64,000 bases of DNA, taken from the NCBI GenBank assembly GCA_963725215.1, contig CAVRXQ010000003.1, positions 62,001-126,000 on the forward strand. The letters run 5' to 3'. The position numbers and the translations under genes are program-made. This document shows positions 25,589-34,100 of the stretch, piece by piece. This stretch comes from CAVRXQ01 sp963725215. Lineage in GTDB: Bacteria; Actinomycetota; Acidimicrobiia; Acidimicrobiales; Bog-793. Position 1 is the first letter of the stretch. Each line of letters starts with the position of its first letter. The notes beneath the pieces were generated by a model. It saw nothing but the letters and a program-made list of their open reading frames with translations, did not search any database and was not told the origin of the DNA.

Positions 25589-26209
25589 GTGACGGGAAAG
25601 CGCGGTCGTCCGCCGAGCGGGGCGGACGACGCGATCGTCGTCTCGGCGACCGAGATCATCGAGCAAGAAGGGCTCTCCCGCCTGACGACGAAAGAGGTCG
25701 CCCGGCGCGCCGGGGTGTCTGAGGCGACCGTCTTCTACCACTTCGGCGACAAGGTGGGACTTCTGCGCGCGGTGATTCTCGCTGGCCTCGCGCCTTTGGA
25801 GCGCTTCGATCCATCTCACCTCGCGGACGACTCGGCGGAGCCGCTGTCAGAGACGATCGCCGAGATCGCGCGGAGCTTCGAGGCGTTCTTCGACCAGACC
25901 TTGCCGCTCGTCGAGGCGATTCAGGGCGACGCCGAGGTGCGAGATGCGTTCGCCGAAGGCCTCGTCGCCCGCGACCTCGGCCCGCATCGCGGCGTGAGGT
26001 TCTTCGCTGCGCTGATTGACGCAATGCGCCGGTCCGGTCGGATCGCGGAGGACTTCGACGTCGACGCGGTGGCGACGATGCTCGTCGGGGGGTGCTTTTT
26101 CCGCGCGTGGGCACGCCACCTCGCGCCGGACCTCTCGGCGCGCTTGCCCGATCCCGGCGCCCTCGGGTCCGCGCTCGCCCGCCTCCTCAGCGAGGATCGG
26201 ACCTCTTAA
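25589..26209 (+). CDS. TetR-family transcriptional regulator
   Basis: This protein has about 206 residues. The helix-turn-helix is near residues 25-55 (LTTKEVARRAGVSEATVFYHFGDKVGLL), typical of TetR. The C-terminal ligand-binding region is helical. The start is probably GTG 25589 (VTGKRGRPPSG), with GGGAGG about 13 bases upstream. TTG 25568 is also in frame. It is divergent from the DHA2 pump and is its likely repressor, released when a pump substrate binds. It ends 22 bases before the end of the convergent prs gene. Confidence 0.88.
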   Translation: MTGKRGRPPSGADDAIVVSATEIIEQEGLSRLTTKEVARRAGVSEATVFYHFGDKVGLLRAVILAGLAPLERFDPSHLADDSAEPLSETIAEIARSFEAFFDQTLPLVEAIQGDAEVRDAFAEGLVARDLGPHRGVRFFAALIDAMRRSGRIAEDFDVDAVATMLVGGCFFRAWARHLAPDLSARLPDPGALGSALARLLSEDRTS

Positions 26210-26231
26210 GCCGCGTTTCATCGCACTGCGA

Positions 26232-27227
26232 TCAGACGAGGTTCTGGCCACCGAAGATGTGGGAGACGGACGTGTCCTCGAAGACGGCGTCGATCGCCGC
26301 CGCGATGACCGAAGCCGCGGAGAGCACTTCGATCTTGTCGATCAGTCGTTCCTGCGGCAACGGAAGCGTGTTCGTCACGATGACCCTGCTGATCAACGCG
26401 GCCTTCAAGCGGTCGAGCGCCGGGTCGGACAACACGGCGTGCGTCGCCATCGCCCACACTTCCGTCGCGCCCACGTTCGTCAGTCGTTCCGCCGCCGCGG
26501 CGACGGTTCCAGCCGTATCGATCATGTCGTCGACGATCACGCAATGGCGCCCTTCGACGACTCCGATCACCTCGCGGGCTTCGACCGCGTTCATGCGCGA
26601 GGTTTCGCGACGTTTGTGGACGAATGCGAGGTCCGCGCCGAGCTGTTGCGCGTAACGCTCGGCAACTTTCACTCGCCCGGCGTCAGGAGAAACGATGACG
26701 AGGTCCCCGGTGGTGGTGTTCTTTTTCAGATAGTCACTGAGGATCGTCATTGCCGTCAGGTGGTCGACGGGGAAGTCGAAAAAGCCCTGGACCTGGCCCG
26801 AGTGCAGATCGACGCTCACGACCCGGGTGGCGCCGGCCGCGGTCAACAAGTCGGCGACAAGCTTCGCTGTGATCGGCTCGCGTCCGGTCGACTTCCGGTC
26901 CTGACGGGAGTAGCCGTAGTAGGGGCAGACCGCCGTTATGCGGTTCGCCGAAGCGCGCTTGGCGGCATCGATCATGATCAGCTGCTCCATGATCGAATCG
27001 TTCACGGGGTGCGCGTGCGTTTGGATGATGAAGACGTCCGAGCCTCGGATCGAGGTGTCGTAACGGCAGTGGATCTGACCATCGGCGAACTCGCGTAGAT
27101 TCGCCTCGCCGAGCTCGACTCCGAGGTTGTCCGCAATCTCCTGCGCCAGATCGGGATGCGCTCGGCCGGAGAACAGCGAAAGCCGCCGATGCGGGACGAG
27201 CTCCATCGTCTTTCCGTCTCCGGTCAC
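26232..27227 (-). CDS. prs: Ribose-phosphate pyrophosphokinase
   Basis: This 331-residue enzyme makes PRPP from ribose 5-phosphate and ATP, feeding nucleotide, His and Trp synthesis. Class I PRPP synthetase features are present: FADGQIHCRYDTSIRG, the flexible loop YSRQDRKSTGREPITA, and the PRPP loop VIVDDMIDTAGT. GTG 27227 is preferred because AAGGTGA lies just upstream. ATG 27206 would give 324 residues. It starts four bases after the glmU stop, the usual glmU-prs operon. Confidence 0.96.
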   Translation of the reverse strand: MTGDGKTMELVPHRRLSLFSGRAHPDLAQEIADNLGVELGEANLREFADGQIHCRYDTSIRGSDVFIIQTHAHPVNDSIMEQLIMIDAAKRASANRITAVCPYYGYSRQDRKSTGREPITAKLVADLLTAAGATRVVSVDLHSGQVQGFFDFPVDHLTAMTILSDYLKKNTTTGDLVIVSPDAGRVKVAERYAQQLGADLAFVHKRRETSRMNAVEAREVIGVVEGRHCVIVDDMIDTAGTVAAAAERLTNVGATEVWAMATHAVLSDPALDRLKAALISRVIVTNTLPLPQERLIDKIEVLSAASVIAAAIDAVFEDTSVSHIFGGQNLV

Positions 27228-27231
27228 GTCG

Positions 27232-28335
27232 TCACCTTTCTTCTCCGGTCTCCGCCGGCACACCTCTCACGCGCGCGCCCGACGCGACGCGAGTCCCCAT
27301 CTCCAAGTGTGCGAACGGTCCGACGACGGCATCTTTGCCGATCACCGCCTGGGTCGCGACGCTCCGTTCCACACGCGCACCGGATCCGACCGCGCAGTCG
27401 ACGAGATGGCAGTAGGGGCCGATCACCGCACCCGAATCGACTCGCGTCGTGCCCTCGAGGATCACGCCCGGACCGAGCATCACCTCCTCGGCAAGCTCGA
27501 CGGAGGCGTCGACGTAGGTGTCCTCCGGGTTCACCATCGTCACGCCCCTTCTCATCCAGCGCTCGTTGATTCGCGCCCGCACGACGGCTTCAGCCGCCGA
27601 GAGCTGGGCGCGATCGTTCACGCCTGCCGCTTCGACCGATTCCGGGGCAGGCAACGTCGCGATCGTGTACCCCGCCTGTTCGAGCACCGCGATCGCGTCA
27701 GTGAGGTAGTACTCGCCGTTCGAGCTCGACGGCGCGATCCGGCGCAACGTCGGCGCGAGGACGCTGTGTCGAACGCAGTAGATCGACGTCGCCACCTCGT
27801 GGATGTCGCGTTCCTCGTCCGTCGCCTCAGCCTCCTCGACGATCCGCTCGACATCTCCCGACATCGTTCGCACGATGCGCCCGTATCCCGTTGGGCGATC
27901 GAGCACCGTCGTGAGCAGCGTCGCCGCCGCATCGGTCGCTCGGTGGATCCGCACGAGCGCGGCGAGCGTCGCTGGGCGCACGAGGGGGGTGTCGCCCGGC
28001 ATGACGACGAGGTCGCCTTCCAAGAGGTCGGCGCCCGACTCGAAGCCGGTCAGCGCGACAGCCGTCGCGTCTCCGGTCCCGAGCGGCTCGATCTGCTCGA
28101 CGAACTCGATCCGCAACTCCGACGGCGCGTCCGCCTGGACTGCCTTCACGACGTCCGGTGCCCGGAATCCGACGACGACGACGACCCGATCGATCGGCAG
28201 CTCGGCCAGGGCATCGAGGACGTGAAGGAGCATCGGTCGCCCGCACAACTTATGGAGGGGCTTCGGGATCGAAGAGCGCATCCGGGTCCCCTCTCCGGCG
28301 GCGAGGACGATCGCAGAAAGGGGACGGTGCGCCAC
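27232..28335 (-). CDS. glmU: GlmU-like UDP-GlcNAc pyrophosphorylase, C-terminal acetyltransferase truncated
   Basis: The N-terminal uridylyltransferase is intact: IVLAAGEGTRM with PKPLHKL, GTGDATAVAL, MPGDTPLV, and NGEYYLTDAI. From about residue 250 there are five to six left-handed beta-helix coils. The protein then stops at about 367 residues, whereas GlmU is normally 450-460. The missing part holds the catalytic His and acetyl-CoA-binding residues of the GlcN-1-P acetyltransferase, so this protein probably makes only UDP-sugar. No continuation is seen in the other frames before prs. The start is set at GTG 28335 (VAHRPLSAIV); the open frame reaches 28386. Confidence 0.9.
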   Translation of the reverse strand: MAHRPLSAIVLAAGEGTRMRSSIPKPLHKLCGRPMLLHVLDALAELPIDRVVVVVGFRAPDVVKAVQADAPSELRIEFVEQIEPLGTGDATAVALTGFESGADLLEGDLVVMPGDTPLVRPATLAALVRIHRATDAAATLLTTVLDRPTGYGRIVRTMSGDVERIVEEAEATDEERDIHEVATSIYCVRHSVLAPTLRRIAPSSSNGEYYLTDAIAVLEQAGYTIATLPAPESVEAAGVNDRAQLSAAEAVVRARINERWMRRGVTMVNPEDTYVDASVELAEEVMLGPGVILEGTTRVDSGAVIGPYCHLVDCAVGSGARVERSVATQAVIGKDAVVGPFAHLEMGTRVASGARVRGVPAETGEER

Positions 28336-28407
28336 GCCCCCATATTGCTCCCCGCCGCAGAGGGAGGGGCCGCATAGACGGATCATCTAGAAATCAGGGC
28401 CCGCGGC

Positions 28408-28444
28408 CCGACCGCCGCGCCCGTGGAACGGGCGCGGCGGTCGG
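28408..28444. other. Perfect 17-bp inverted repeat (hairpin)
   Basis: CCGACCGCCGCGCCCGT and its exact complement are separated by GGA. It lies in the intergenic region between the divergent glmU and M20 peptidase genes. No T-run follows on either strand, so a simple intrinsic terminator is not obvious. It could be an RNA structure in the 5' leader of the peptidase transcript or the end of an unseen RNA. Confidence 0.6.
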
Positions 28445-28593
28445 CTGACTGCATCACGACGTTCGTGGCGGCTTCGAGGCGTCATGCGACGCATCGGTCG
28501 TCGCGCCTTCGATACGGTCACGAGGTCTTTGGCGCACAAGATGAGACGATCGCTCGGCAAACCGGGCGCTTGAGAAGAAGGCGGCACGACGAC

Positions 28594-30027
28594 ATGGCCC
28601 AATTGGACGCGACTTCAACGAAAGCCGCGGTCGAGGAGTACTGGGAAAAAGGCGCGCTCGCCGTCCTCAGTGAGTACGTGACGATCCCCTGTCTTTCGCC
28701 CGACTTCGACGAGAACTGGGAGGCCAATCGCGAGATGCAAAAAGCGGCGGCGCTCTTCGCCGATTGGGCGCGAACTCGCGCGCTGCCGGAGAACACCGTC
28801 GAGGTCGTGTCGCTGCCGGGTCGCACGCCGGTTCTCTTGGTCGAGATCGAACCGAGTCCGGGAAACGAAGGATCGACCACCCTGATCTACGGCCACCTGG
28901 ACAAACAGCCTCCCTTAGGGGACTGGAGCGAAGGGCTCTCCCCCTTCACCCCCGTGCGCAAAGATGACCGGCTATACGGGCGGGGAACGGCGGACGACGG
29001 CTACGCCTTCTTCGCCGCGATCGGCGCGATCGAGACGCTCGCCCGAACGGAGACGCCGCACGGCCGCATCCTCGTGCTAATCGAGTCGAGCGAGGAGTCC
29101 GCTAGCGAAGACCTCGACGCGTACTTGGAGTCGTTGGCGCCCCGATTCGGAGAGCTCGCGTTGATCTGCTGTCTCGACTCGGGCGGCCCGACCTACGACC
29201 GGCTGTGGACGACGACGTCGTTGCGCGGACTCGTCGACGGTGTGTTGCGGATCGACGTCCTGCGCGAGTCGATCCACTCAGGAATCGGGACCGGCGTCGT
29301 GCCGTCGTCATTCCGCGTGCTGCGCCAACTCCTCGACCGCGTCGACGACTCGACGACGGGCGATGCGCTTTTGCCGGAGTGCTGGGTCGAGATCCCTGCT
29401 GTTCGCAAAGCGGAGATCGACGCGCTCGCCACGTCGGGGATGAGCGAGGTCCTCTCGCTCCCGATCGTCGACGGACTCCGACTCGAATCAGACGACCTCG
29501 CGACCCTGATCGAGCGCGGAACATGGCGTGCGGGGCTCGAAGTGACAGGCGCCGAAGGACTGCCCAAGGTGGCCGAAGCCGGGAACCTCACCCGCGCGCA
29601 GACGACCGTGAAGCTCTCGTTACGGATCCCCCCGACAGCCGACGCGGACGCCGTCGCCGTGGCGCTCGAGCGCGCGCTGACGAGCGATCCCCCTCACGGT
29701 GCGCAGATCACCTTCACCCCGGGTCACGCCTCTCGGGGATGGAGCGCACCGCCGTTCGCCCCGTGGCTCGCAGAGGCCGTCTCCGCCTCCTCGTCGACGT
29801 ACTTCTCGAACCCCCCTTTCGGGTACGGGGTGGGGGGCTCGATCCCCTTCATGGCGGCCCTCGGCCAGAGGCATCCGAACGCGCAGTTCTTTTCGAGCGG
29901 TGCTCTCGGCGGCGATTCGAACGCCCACGGGATCGACGAGAGCCTGTACATCCCGGCGGCGAAGTCGATCACGGCGTCGATCGCCGAGATCCTCGCCGCG
30001 CTCGCCCAGTCTCGAACGAACAGTTAG
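28594..30027 (+). CDS. M20 family metallopeptidase (dipeptidase-like)
   Basis: This 477-residue protein is of the M20/ArgE/DapE/CNDP family. Metal ligands are visible in IYGHLDKQPP (His), RGTADDGYAF (Asp) and IESSEESAS (Glu-Glu); a DSGG segment follows. A dimerisation domain (about residues 205-330) interrupts the catalytic domain, which resumes with the final GGSIPFM and the His in SNAHGIDESL. It probably hydrolyses dipeptides or N-acyl amino acids in the cytosol. ATG 28594 is chosen; the frame is open to 28423, but that stretch spans a strong hairpin. Confidence 0.92.
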   Translation: MAQLDATSTKAAVEEYWEKGALAVLSEYVTIPCLSPDFDENWEANREMQKAAALFADWARTRALPENTVEVVSLPGRTPVLLVEIEPSPGNEGSTTLIYGHLDKQPPLGDWSEGLSPFTPVRKDDRLYGRGTADDGYAFFAAIGAIETLARTETPHGRILVLIESSEESASEDLDAYLESLAPRFGELALICCLDSGGPTYDRLWTTTSLRGLVDGVLRIDVLRESIHSGIGTGVVPSSFRVLRQLLDRVDDSTTGDALLPECWVEIPAVRKAEIDALATSGMSEVLSLPIVDGLRLESDDLATLIERGTWRAGLEVTGAEGLPKVAEAGNLTRAQTTVKLSLRIPPTADADAVAVALERALTSDPPHGAQITFTPGHASRGWSAPPFAPWLAEAVSASSSTYFSNPPFGYGVGGSIPFMAALGQRHPNAQFFSSGALGGDSNAHGIDESLYIPAAKSITASIAEILAALAQSRTNS

Positions 30028-30053
30028 GGAAACTAATTTGCTAAGCTAACGAC
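30018..30053. promoter_or_regulatory. Operator-like TTAG/CTAA repeats before marR
   Basis: The short stretch before the MarR start holds several TTAG and CTAA half-sites in an AT-rich context (for example GTTAGGGAAACTAA and GCTAAGCTAAC). This contrasts with the GC-rich surroundings. MarR proteins bind such palindromes near their own promoter, so autoregulation is likely. The exact site cannot be fixed by eye. Confidence 0.4.
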
Positions 30054-30491
30054 ATGCCAGCCGCCACGACCGTCCCCGTGAGCGCCTTGGCGAGTGACGT
30101 CCGCATCGCCGTCACCCGCTTGTCGCGCCGGCTCCGCCGCGAGAGGGCGGTCGGGACCCTCACCCCGAGCCAGCTCTCGGTCCTCACGACGCTCGACACG
30201 CACGGACCGCTCACCCCGAGCGCGCTCGCCGATCACGAACGGGTCCAGCCGCCGTCGATGACCCGCATCCTCGGCCGCTTGGAGGAGTTGGGGCTCGTGT
30301 CGCGCACCGCCGACCCGGCGGACAAGCGCCAGTACATCGTGGCCCTCACCGCACAAGGCGTCGCGACGGTCACCGACGAGCGGCGCCGCAAAGACGCCTG
30401 GCTCGCCAAGCGAATCGCCGACTTGAGCGAAGAAGAGCGCGCGGCGATCGCCGCCGCGCTGCCGGTCATCGAGCGCATTGCCGGCGGGTGA
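30054..30491 (+). CDS. MarR-family transcriptional regulator
   Basis: This is a 145-residue winged-helix protein. The recognition region PLTPSALADHERVQPPSMTRILGRLEELGLV and the wing DPADKRQYIVALT are typical of MarR. It overlaps the MFS gene by four bases (GTGA), so regulator and transporter are one operon. It likely represses both until a ligand binds. Confidence 0.9.
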   Translation: MPAATTVPVSALASDVRIAVTRLSRRLRRERAVGTLTPSQLSVLTTLDTHGPLTPSALADHERVQPPSMTRILGRLEELGLVSRTADPADKRQYIVALTAQGVATVTDERRRKDAWLAKRIADLSEEERAAIAAALPVIERIAGG

Positions 30492-31783
30492 ACCGGACCT
30501 TTACCTCGCTTCGGGTCCGGAACTACCGGCTGTTCGCCTCGGGGCAGCTTGTTTCGCTCGTCGGCACCTGGATGCAACGCACGGGCCAGGACTGGCTGGT
30601 GCTGAAGCTCTCCCACAACAGCGGCTCGGCGGCCGGCATCACCCTCGGCCTCCAGTTCCTGCCGCTGTTGATGTTCGCGCCGCTCGGCGGCGTCCTCGCC
30701 GATCGGCTGCCCAAACGCAAGACCCTCTACGCGACGCAGACCGCGATGGCTCTCCTCGCCACCGCGCTCGGACTCCTCGTTGTGTCGAGCGCCGCGACGT
30801 TGTACGAGGTGTACGCGTTCGCGTTCGCGCTCGGGTGCGCGACAGCGATCGATAATCCGACGCGCCAAGCATTCGTCAGCGAGCTCGTCGGACACGACCA
30901 GATAGCGAACGCCGTCGGCCTCAACAGCGCGACATTCAACGGCGCGCGCCTCATCGGCCCAGCGGTTGCCGGCGTGATGATCGATGCCGTCGGCACCGGA
31001 TGGGTGTTCCTCGCCAACGCGATCTCGTTCATCGCCGTGTTGACCGGCCTCGCGTTGATGCGTGAAGAAGAGCTCTTCCCCGCGCCACGCCTCGCACGCG
31101 CGAAGGGGCAGATCCGCGAAGGCTTCCGCTACGTCGCGAAGCGCAGGGAGCTCGTGATCGCAATCTTCCTCGTCGGGATCGTTGGGATGCTCGGGCTGAA
31201 CTTCCCCGTCACCTTGGCGCTGATGGACAAGACGGTCTTCCATCGCTCCGCCTCCGCGTACGGAATCCTGACCTCGGTGCTTGCCGTCGGATCGCTTGCC
31301 GGCGCGCTCGTCGGCGCGAGGAGAAAGCGGCTGTCGACCCTGCAACTCGCGCTCGCCGCGGCCGCGTTCGGGGTGGCGGAAAGTGTGGCGAGTGTGATGC
31401 CGAACTACGAGACGTTGGCGGTGGTGCTCGTGCCGACGGGGTTCTTCGCGCTCTCGATGTCGACGATGGCGAATACGACGGTCCAGCTCGCCGCCGACCC
31501 CGGCATCCGCGGACGGGTGATGGGCGTGTACATGCTCGTCTTCTTGGGCTCGACGCCGATCGGCGCGCCGATCATCGGCTGGGCGAGCCAGGAGCTCGGC
31601 GCTCGCGCCGGGTTGTACATCGGAGGGCTCGCCTCACTTGCTGCCGCGCTCGTCGCGCTCGCTTTGATTCACGCGCGCGAAGTCGCTCCGATGCGCGTCG
31701 AACAAACCGAACCAGATAAGGCGTCCGTGCTTAACGTCGCAGCCGTCGGCCCAACAGCGGGAGACGCCGTCCTCCAGGACTAG
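30488..31783 (+). CDS. MFS transporter, DHA3 (EntS/MefA-like)
   Basis: This 431-residue protein has about 12 membrane helices. It starts FTSLRVRNYRLFASGQLVSLVGTWMQ, a hallmark of the DHA3 group of MFS exporters (macrolide efflux and enterobactin exporter types). Motif A-like GGVLADRLPKRK follows. It is co-translated with the MarR gene. Its stop overlaps the stop of the convergent aldo/keto reductase in a CTAG. The substrate is unknown. Confidence 0.9.
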   Translation: MNRTFTSLRVRNYRLFASGQLVSLVGTWMQRTGQDWLVLKLSHNSGSAAGITLGLQFLPLLMFAPLGGVLADRLPKRKTLYATQTAMALLATALGLLVVSSAATLYEVYAFAFALGCATAIDNPTRQAFVSELVGHDQIANAVGLNSATFNGARLIGPAVAGVMIDAVGTGWVFLANAISFIAVLTGLALMREEELFPAPRLARAKGQIREGFRYVAKRRELVIAIFLVGIVGMLGLNFPVTLALMDKTVFHRSASAYGILTSVLAVGSLAGALVGARRKRLSTLQLALAAAAFGVAESVASVMPNYETLAVVLVPTGFFALSMSTMANTTVQLAADPGIRGRVMGVYMLVFLGSTPIGAPIIGWASQELGARAGLYIGGLASLAAALVALALIHAREVAPMRVEQTEPDKASVLNVAAVGPTAGDAVLQD

Positions 31784-32784
31784 GCGAGTGGACCTTCGCC
31801 TGCCCCGCTGTTTTCGACGGCGGACCCGATCTCGGCGAGGTCTTCTCCAGAGAGCGCGAGTTGCGCCGCCGGCAACCATCCGTCCACCTGCTCTGGGCTT
31901 CGCCCCCCGACGATCGCGCCGGTCACTCCCGGATTGGCGAGCGTCCATGCGATGGCGACGGCGCCAATTTCCACGCCGAGGCGGCGTGCGATCGGCCCCA
32001 ACGCCTCGGCGAGCGCGAGGTTCGCTTCGAGGCCCCGGCCGGTGAAGTCGCTACTTTTCTTCCGCCAATCGTCCTCGGCGAGGGCCGCGACGCGCGCTTT
32101 CGTGAAGGCACCCGATAACAGGCCCGACTGCATCGGGCTGTAGACGATCACCGCGGTGTCGTGCTCGGCGCACCACGGGATGATCTCCGCGCCGGCTTGG
32201 CGGTGGATGAGCGAGTAGGGCGGCTGCACGACGTCGACGTGACCGAGCTTCTCGGCCCGCTCCAAGAGGTCGACGCCGTGGTTCGAAAGCCCCGCCGCGA
32301 CAATGAGGCCTTCGCCCTTCAAGGTCAAGAAGACCTCCCAGTACGAGTCCAACGAAGTGCCGTCGGTCGCTGGCCAGTGCATCTGGTAGGCGTCGATGCG
32401 ATCGACACGCAATCGCCTGAGGCTCGCCTCGACTTCTCGCCGCAAGCTCGCCGGATCACCGACCCTCCGCGGCGGGGTCATCGGGTCGGCGGGATCGGAA
32501 ACAAGACCGCCCTTCGTGAAAACAAGAGGGCGGTCACGCTCGTCGAACACCTCGAGGGCGCTCGCGACGACCTCCTCGCTGTGTCCTAGCCCGTACGCGG
32601 CGGCGGTGTCGACCCAGTTCACGCCCGCTTCGACAGCGTGGCGGATCGCGGCGATCGACGCTTCGTCGTCTTGGGCTCCCCAGCCGAAGCTCCACCCACC
32701 TCCTCCGGCTGCCCACGCCCCGAAGCCGACCCTCGTGATCGCCCACTTCGTCGCGCCAAACGAGTTCATCGGAAGCGGTGCCAT
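31780..32784 (-). CDS. Aldo/keto reductase
   Basis: This 334-residue NADPH-dependent reductase has the (beta/alpha)8 fold. The active-site Asp/Tyr are in NWVDTAAAYGLGHSEEVV, the Lys in VFTKGG and the His in AYQMHWPATD. The C-terminal GAIVGGRSPEQV binds NADPH. The family reduces aldehydes and ketones. ATG 32784 has a clear GAGGAGG sequence upstream; the open frame continues to 32964 without support. Confidence 0.92.
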   Translation of the reverse strand: MAPLPMNSFGATKWAITRVGFGAWAAGGGGWSFGWGAQDDEASIAAIRHAVEAGVNWVDTAAAYGLGHSEEVVASALEVFDERDRPLVFTKGGLVSDPADPMTPPRRVGDPASLRREVEASLRRLRVDRIDAYQMHWPATDGTSLDSYWEVFLTLKGEGLIVAAGLSNHGVDLLERAEKLGHVDVVQPPYSLIHRQAGAEIIPWCAEHDTAVIVYSPMQSGLLSGAFTKARVAALAEDDWRKKSSDFTGRGLEANLALAEALGPIARRLGVEIGAVAIAWTLANPGVTGAIVGGRSPEQVDGWLPAAQLALSGEDLAEIGSAVENSGAGEGPLA

Positions 32785-32830
32785 TTCGCCTCCTCGTTGG
32801 TCTTCTTCTCCTCTTCGGACGATAGGCCGG

Positions 32831-33613
32831 TTAGTCCTGGACCGCCGCTCCCTCTTGCTCTGTCCGGAACAGACCGAGAACCTCCCAGCCTCGGTCGGGG
32901 AAACCGGTCGCCTCGGCGACAGCGGCTGACGGCAGATTCGACTCGGCGTGGAGGTAGATCGCAACGGCGCCCTCGTCGATCACACTTCGCGCCGCTTGGG
33001 CGACGAGGTGCTTCGCGAGGCCCTTGTTGCGGTGTTGCGGCTCGGTGCCGACCGCAAGTTCGACGCCGAGCGGGTGGTGACGCTTCAGCCCAACCCCGGC
33101 GGCGTACGAGCCGTCCTCGGCGAAGGCGACGAGGACGTCGCCGTTGAAAGGCTTTAGCCAATCGGGCACACGCCGATCGTCGCGTGGCGTCCACACTCCG
33201 ACGTCTGGGAGATCGACACGCCGCTCGGAGTAGCGGAAGACCGCACGGACAAGGCGCGCACTTTCGAGGTGTACGAGCGCGCCGATTTCGGTGCCAAAGG
33301 ATCGCTCGCCTTGCTCGGCCAAATGACGGGCGTCCTCGAGGACCGAGGCGACAACCGACACGACCGCGCCATATGGCGTGGAAACGCCGATGACCGGTCG
33401 GATGACACCGTCCCAACCGGGCTCGGAACGGTACCGGGACGACGTGACGTCGAACCGAGAGGGAGGCGGCCACTCGCCGAGCCAGTCACGAAGGAAGGTC
33501 TCGAGTCGTTCCGCGAGCACAGGGTCCGCGCCGTCGCTTGCGGCGCCCTGCCCGTCCGACCGACCCTCTTCGGTTGCTTCTCCCAGGCTCAAGCCCGCGT
33601 CGTCATTCCTCAC
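32831..33613 (-). CDS. GNAT-family acetyltransferase
   Basis: This protein has about 260 residues. The C-terminal half has the GNAT acetyl-CoA loop ELAVGTEPQHRNKGLAKHLVAQAAR and a late ATGFPDRGWEVLGLF segment. The N-terminal half (about 120 residues) is of unknown fold and may bind the substrate. GTG 33613 overlaps the stop of the upstream flavin-fold gene (GTGA), which sets the start. The frame is open far upstream to 33829 but is antisense-like there. Confidence 0.8.
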   Translation of the reverse strand: MRNDDAGLSLGEATEEGRSDGQGAASDGADPVLAERLETFLRDWLGEWPPPSRFDVTSSRYRSEPGWDGVIRPVIGVSTPYGAVVSVVASVLEDARHLAEQGERSFGTEIGALVHLESARLVRAVFRYSERRVDLPDVGVWTPRDDRRVPDWLKPFNGDVLVAFAEDGSYAAGVGLKRHHPLGVELAVGTEPQHRNKGLAKHLVAQAARSVIDEGAVAIYLHAESNLPSAAVAEATGFPDRGWEVLGLFRTEQEGAAVQD

Positions 33614-34020
33614 CCGGACCGATTCGGCCCGGCACGCTCGATGGCCAGCTTGATCAGCACCCGCTTCTGTTCGGCCATCGCCGCTCGGTACTCGTCCCAA
33701 TCCGGGTGCTCTCCCGAGATCCGCCGGTAGTAGTCGACGAGACCGTCCATCGCTTCGGGTAACGAGATGACTTCGCCGCTTCCTTCGACTTGCACCCACT
33801 CGCCGAAAAAGCGGTCGCTGAACACGCATAAGGACGCGAACGGATTTCGCCGCAGGTTGTGCGTCTTCATCGCCGCCTCCCGCGAGCTAATAACGACGCG
33901 ACCCGATCCGTCGATCCCGACGCTGACCGGGGAGAGCTGCGGCTTTCCGTCTCCACGTATCGTGGCGAGCACCCCGCGGTGGTTCTCGGCGATGAATCGG
34001 GAGGCCTCGGCGATGTCCAT
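33610..34020 (-). CDS. PPOX-class (split-barrel) F420/flavin-binding protein
   Basis: This 136-residue protein has the pyridoxamine 5'-phosphate oxidase split-barrel fold: HRGVLATIRGDGKPQLSPVSVGID, then SSREAAMKTHNLRRNP and VQVEGSGEVISLPEA. These actinobacterial proteins usually bind F420 and act as small reductases. ATG 34020 fits a leaderless promoter (TACGCT seven bases upstream). GTG 34050 is the longer option. Its stop overlaps the GNAT gene downstream. Confidence 0.85.
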   Translation of the reverse strand: MDIAEASRFIAENHRGVLATIRGDGKPQLSPVSVGIDGSGRVVISSREAAMKTHNLRRNPFASLCVFSDRFFGEWVQVEGSGEVISLPEAMDGLVDYYRRISGEHPDWDEYRAAMAEQKRVLIKLAIERAGPNRSG

Positions 34021-34027
34021 TCGGGGA

Positions 34028-34033
34028 AGCGTA
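34028..34033 (-). promoter_or_regulatory. Likely -10 element of a leaderless promoter for the PPOX gene
   Basis: On the minus strand TACGCT lies seven bases before ATG 34020. No ribosome-binding sequence is seen between them. Confidence 0.4.
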
Positions 34034-34100
34034 ACGACCGGCGCCGTCACCGCTCACGAGGCCACACGTTCCCCCGGTCTGGCCAGTACGAGAACGGTGG

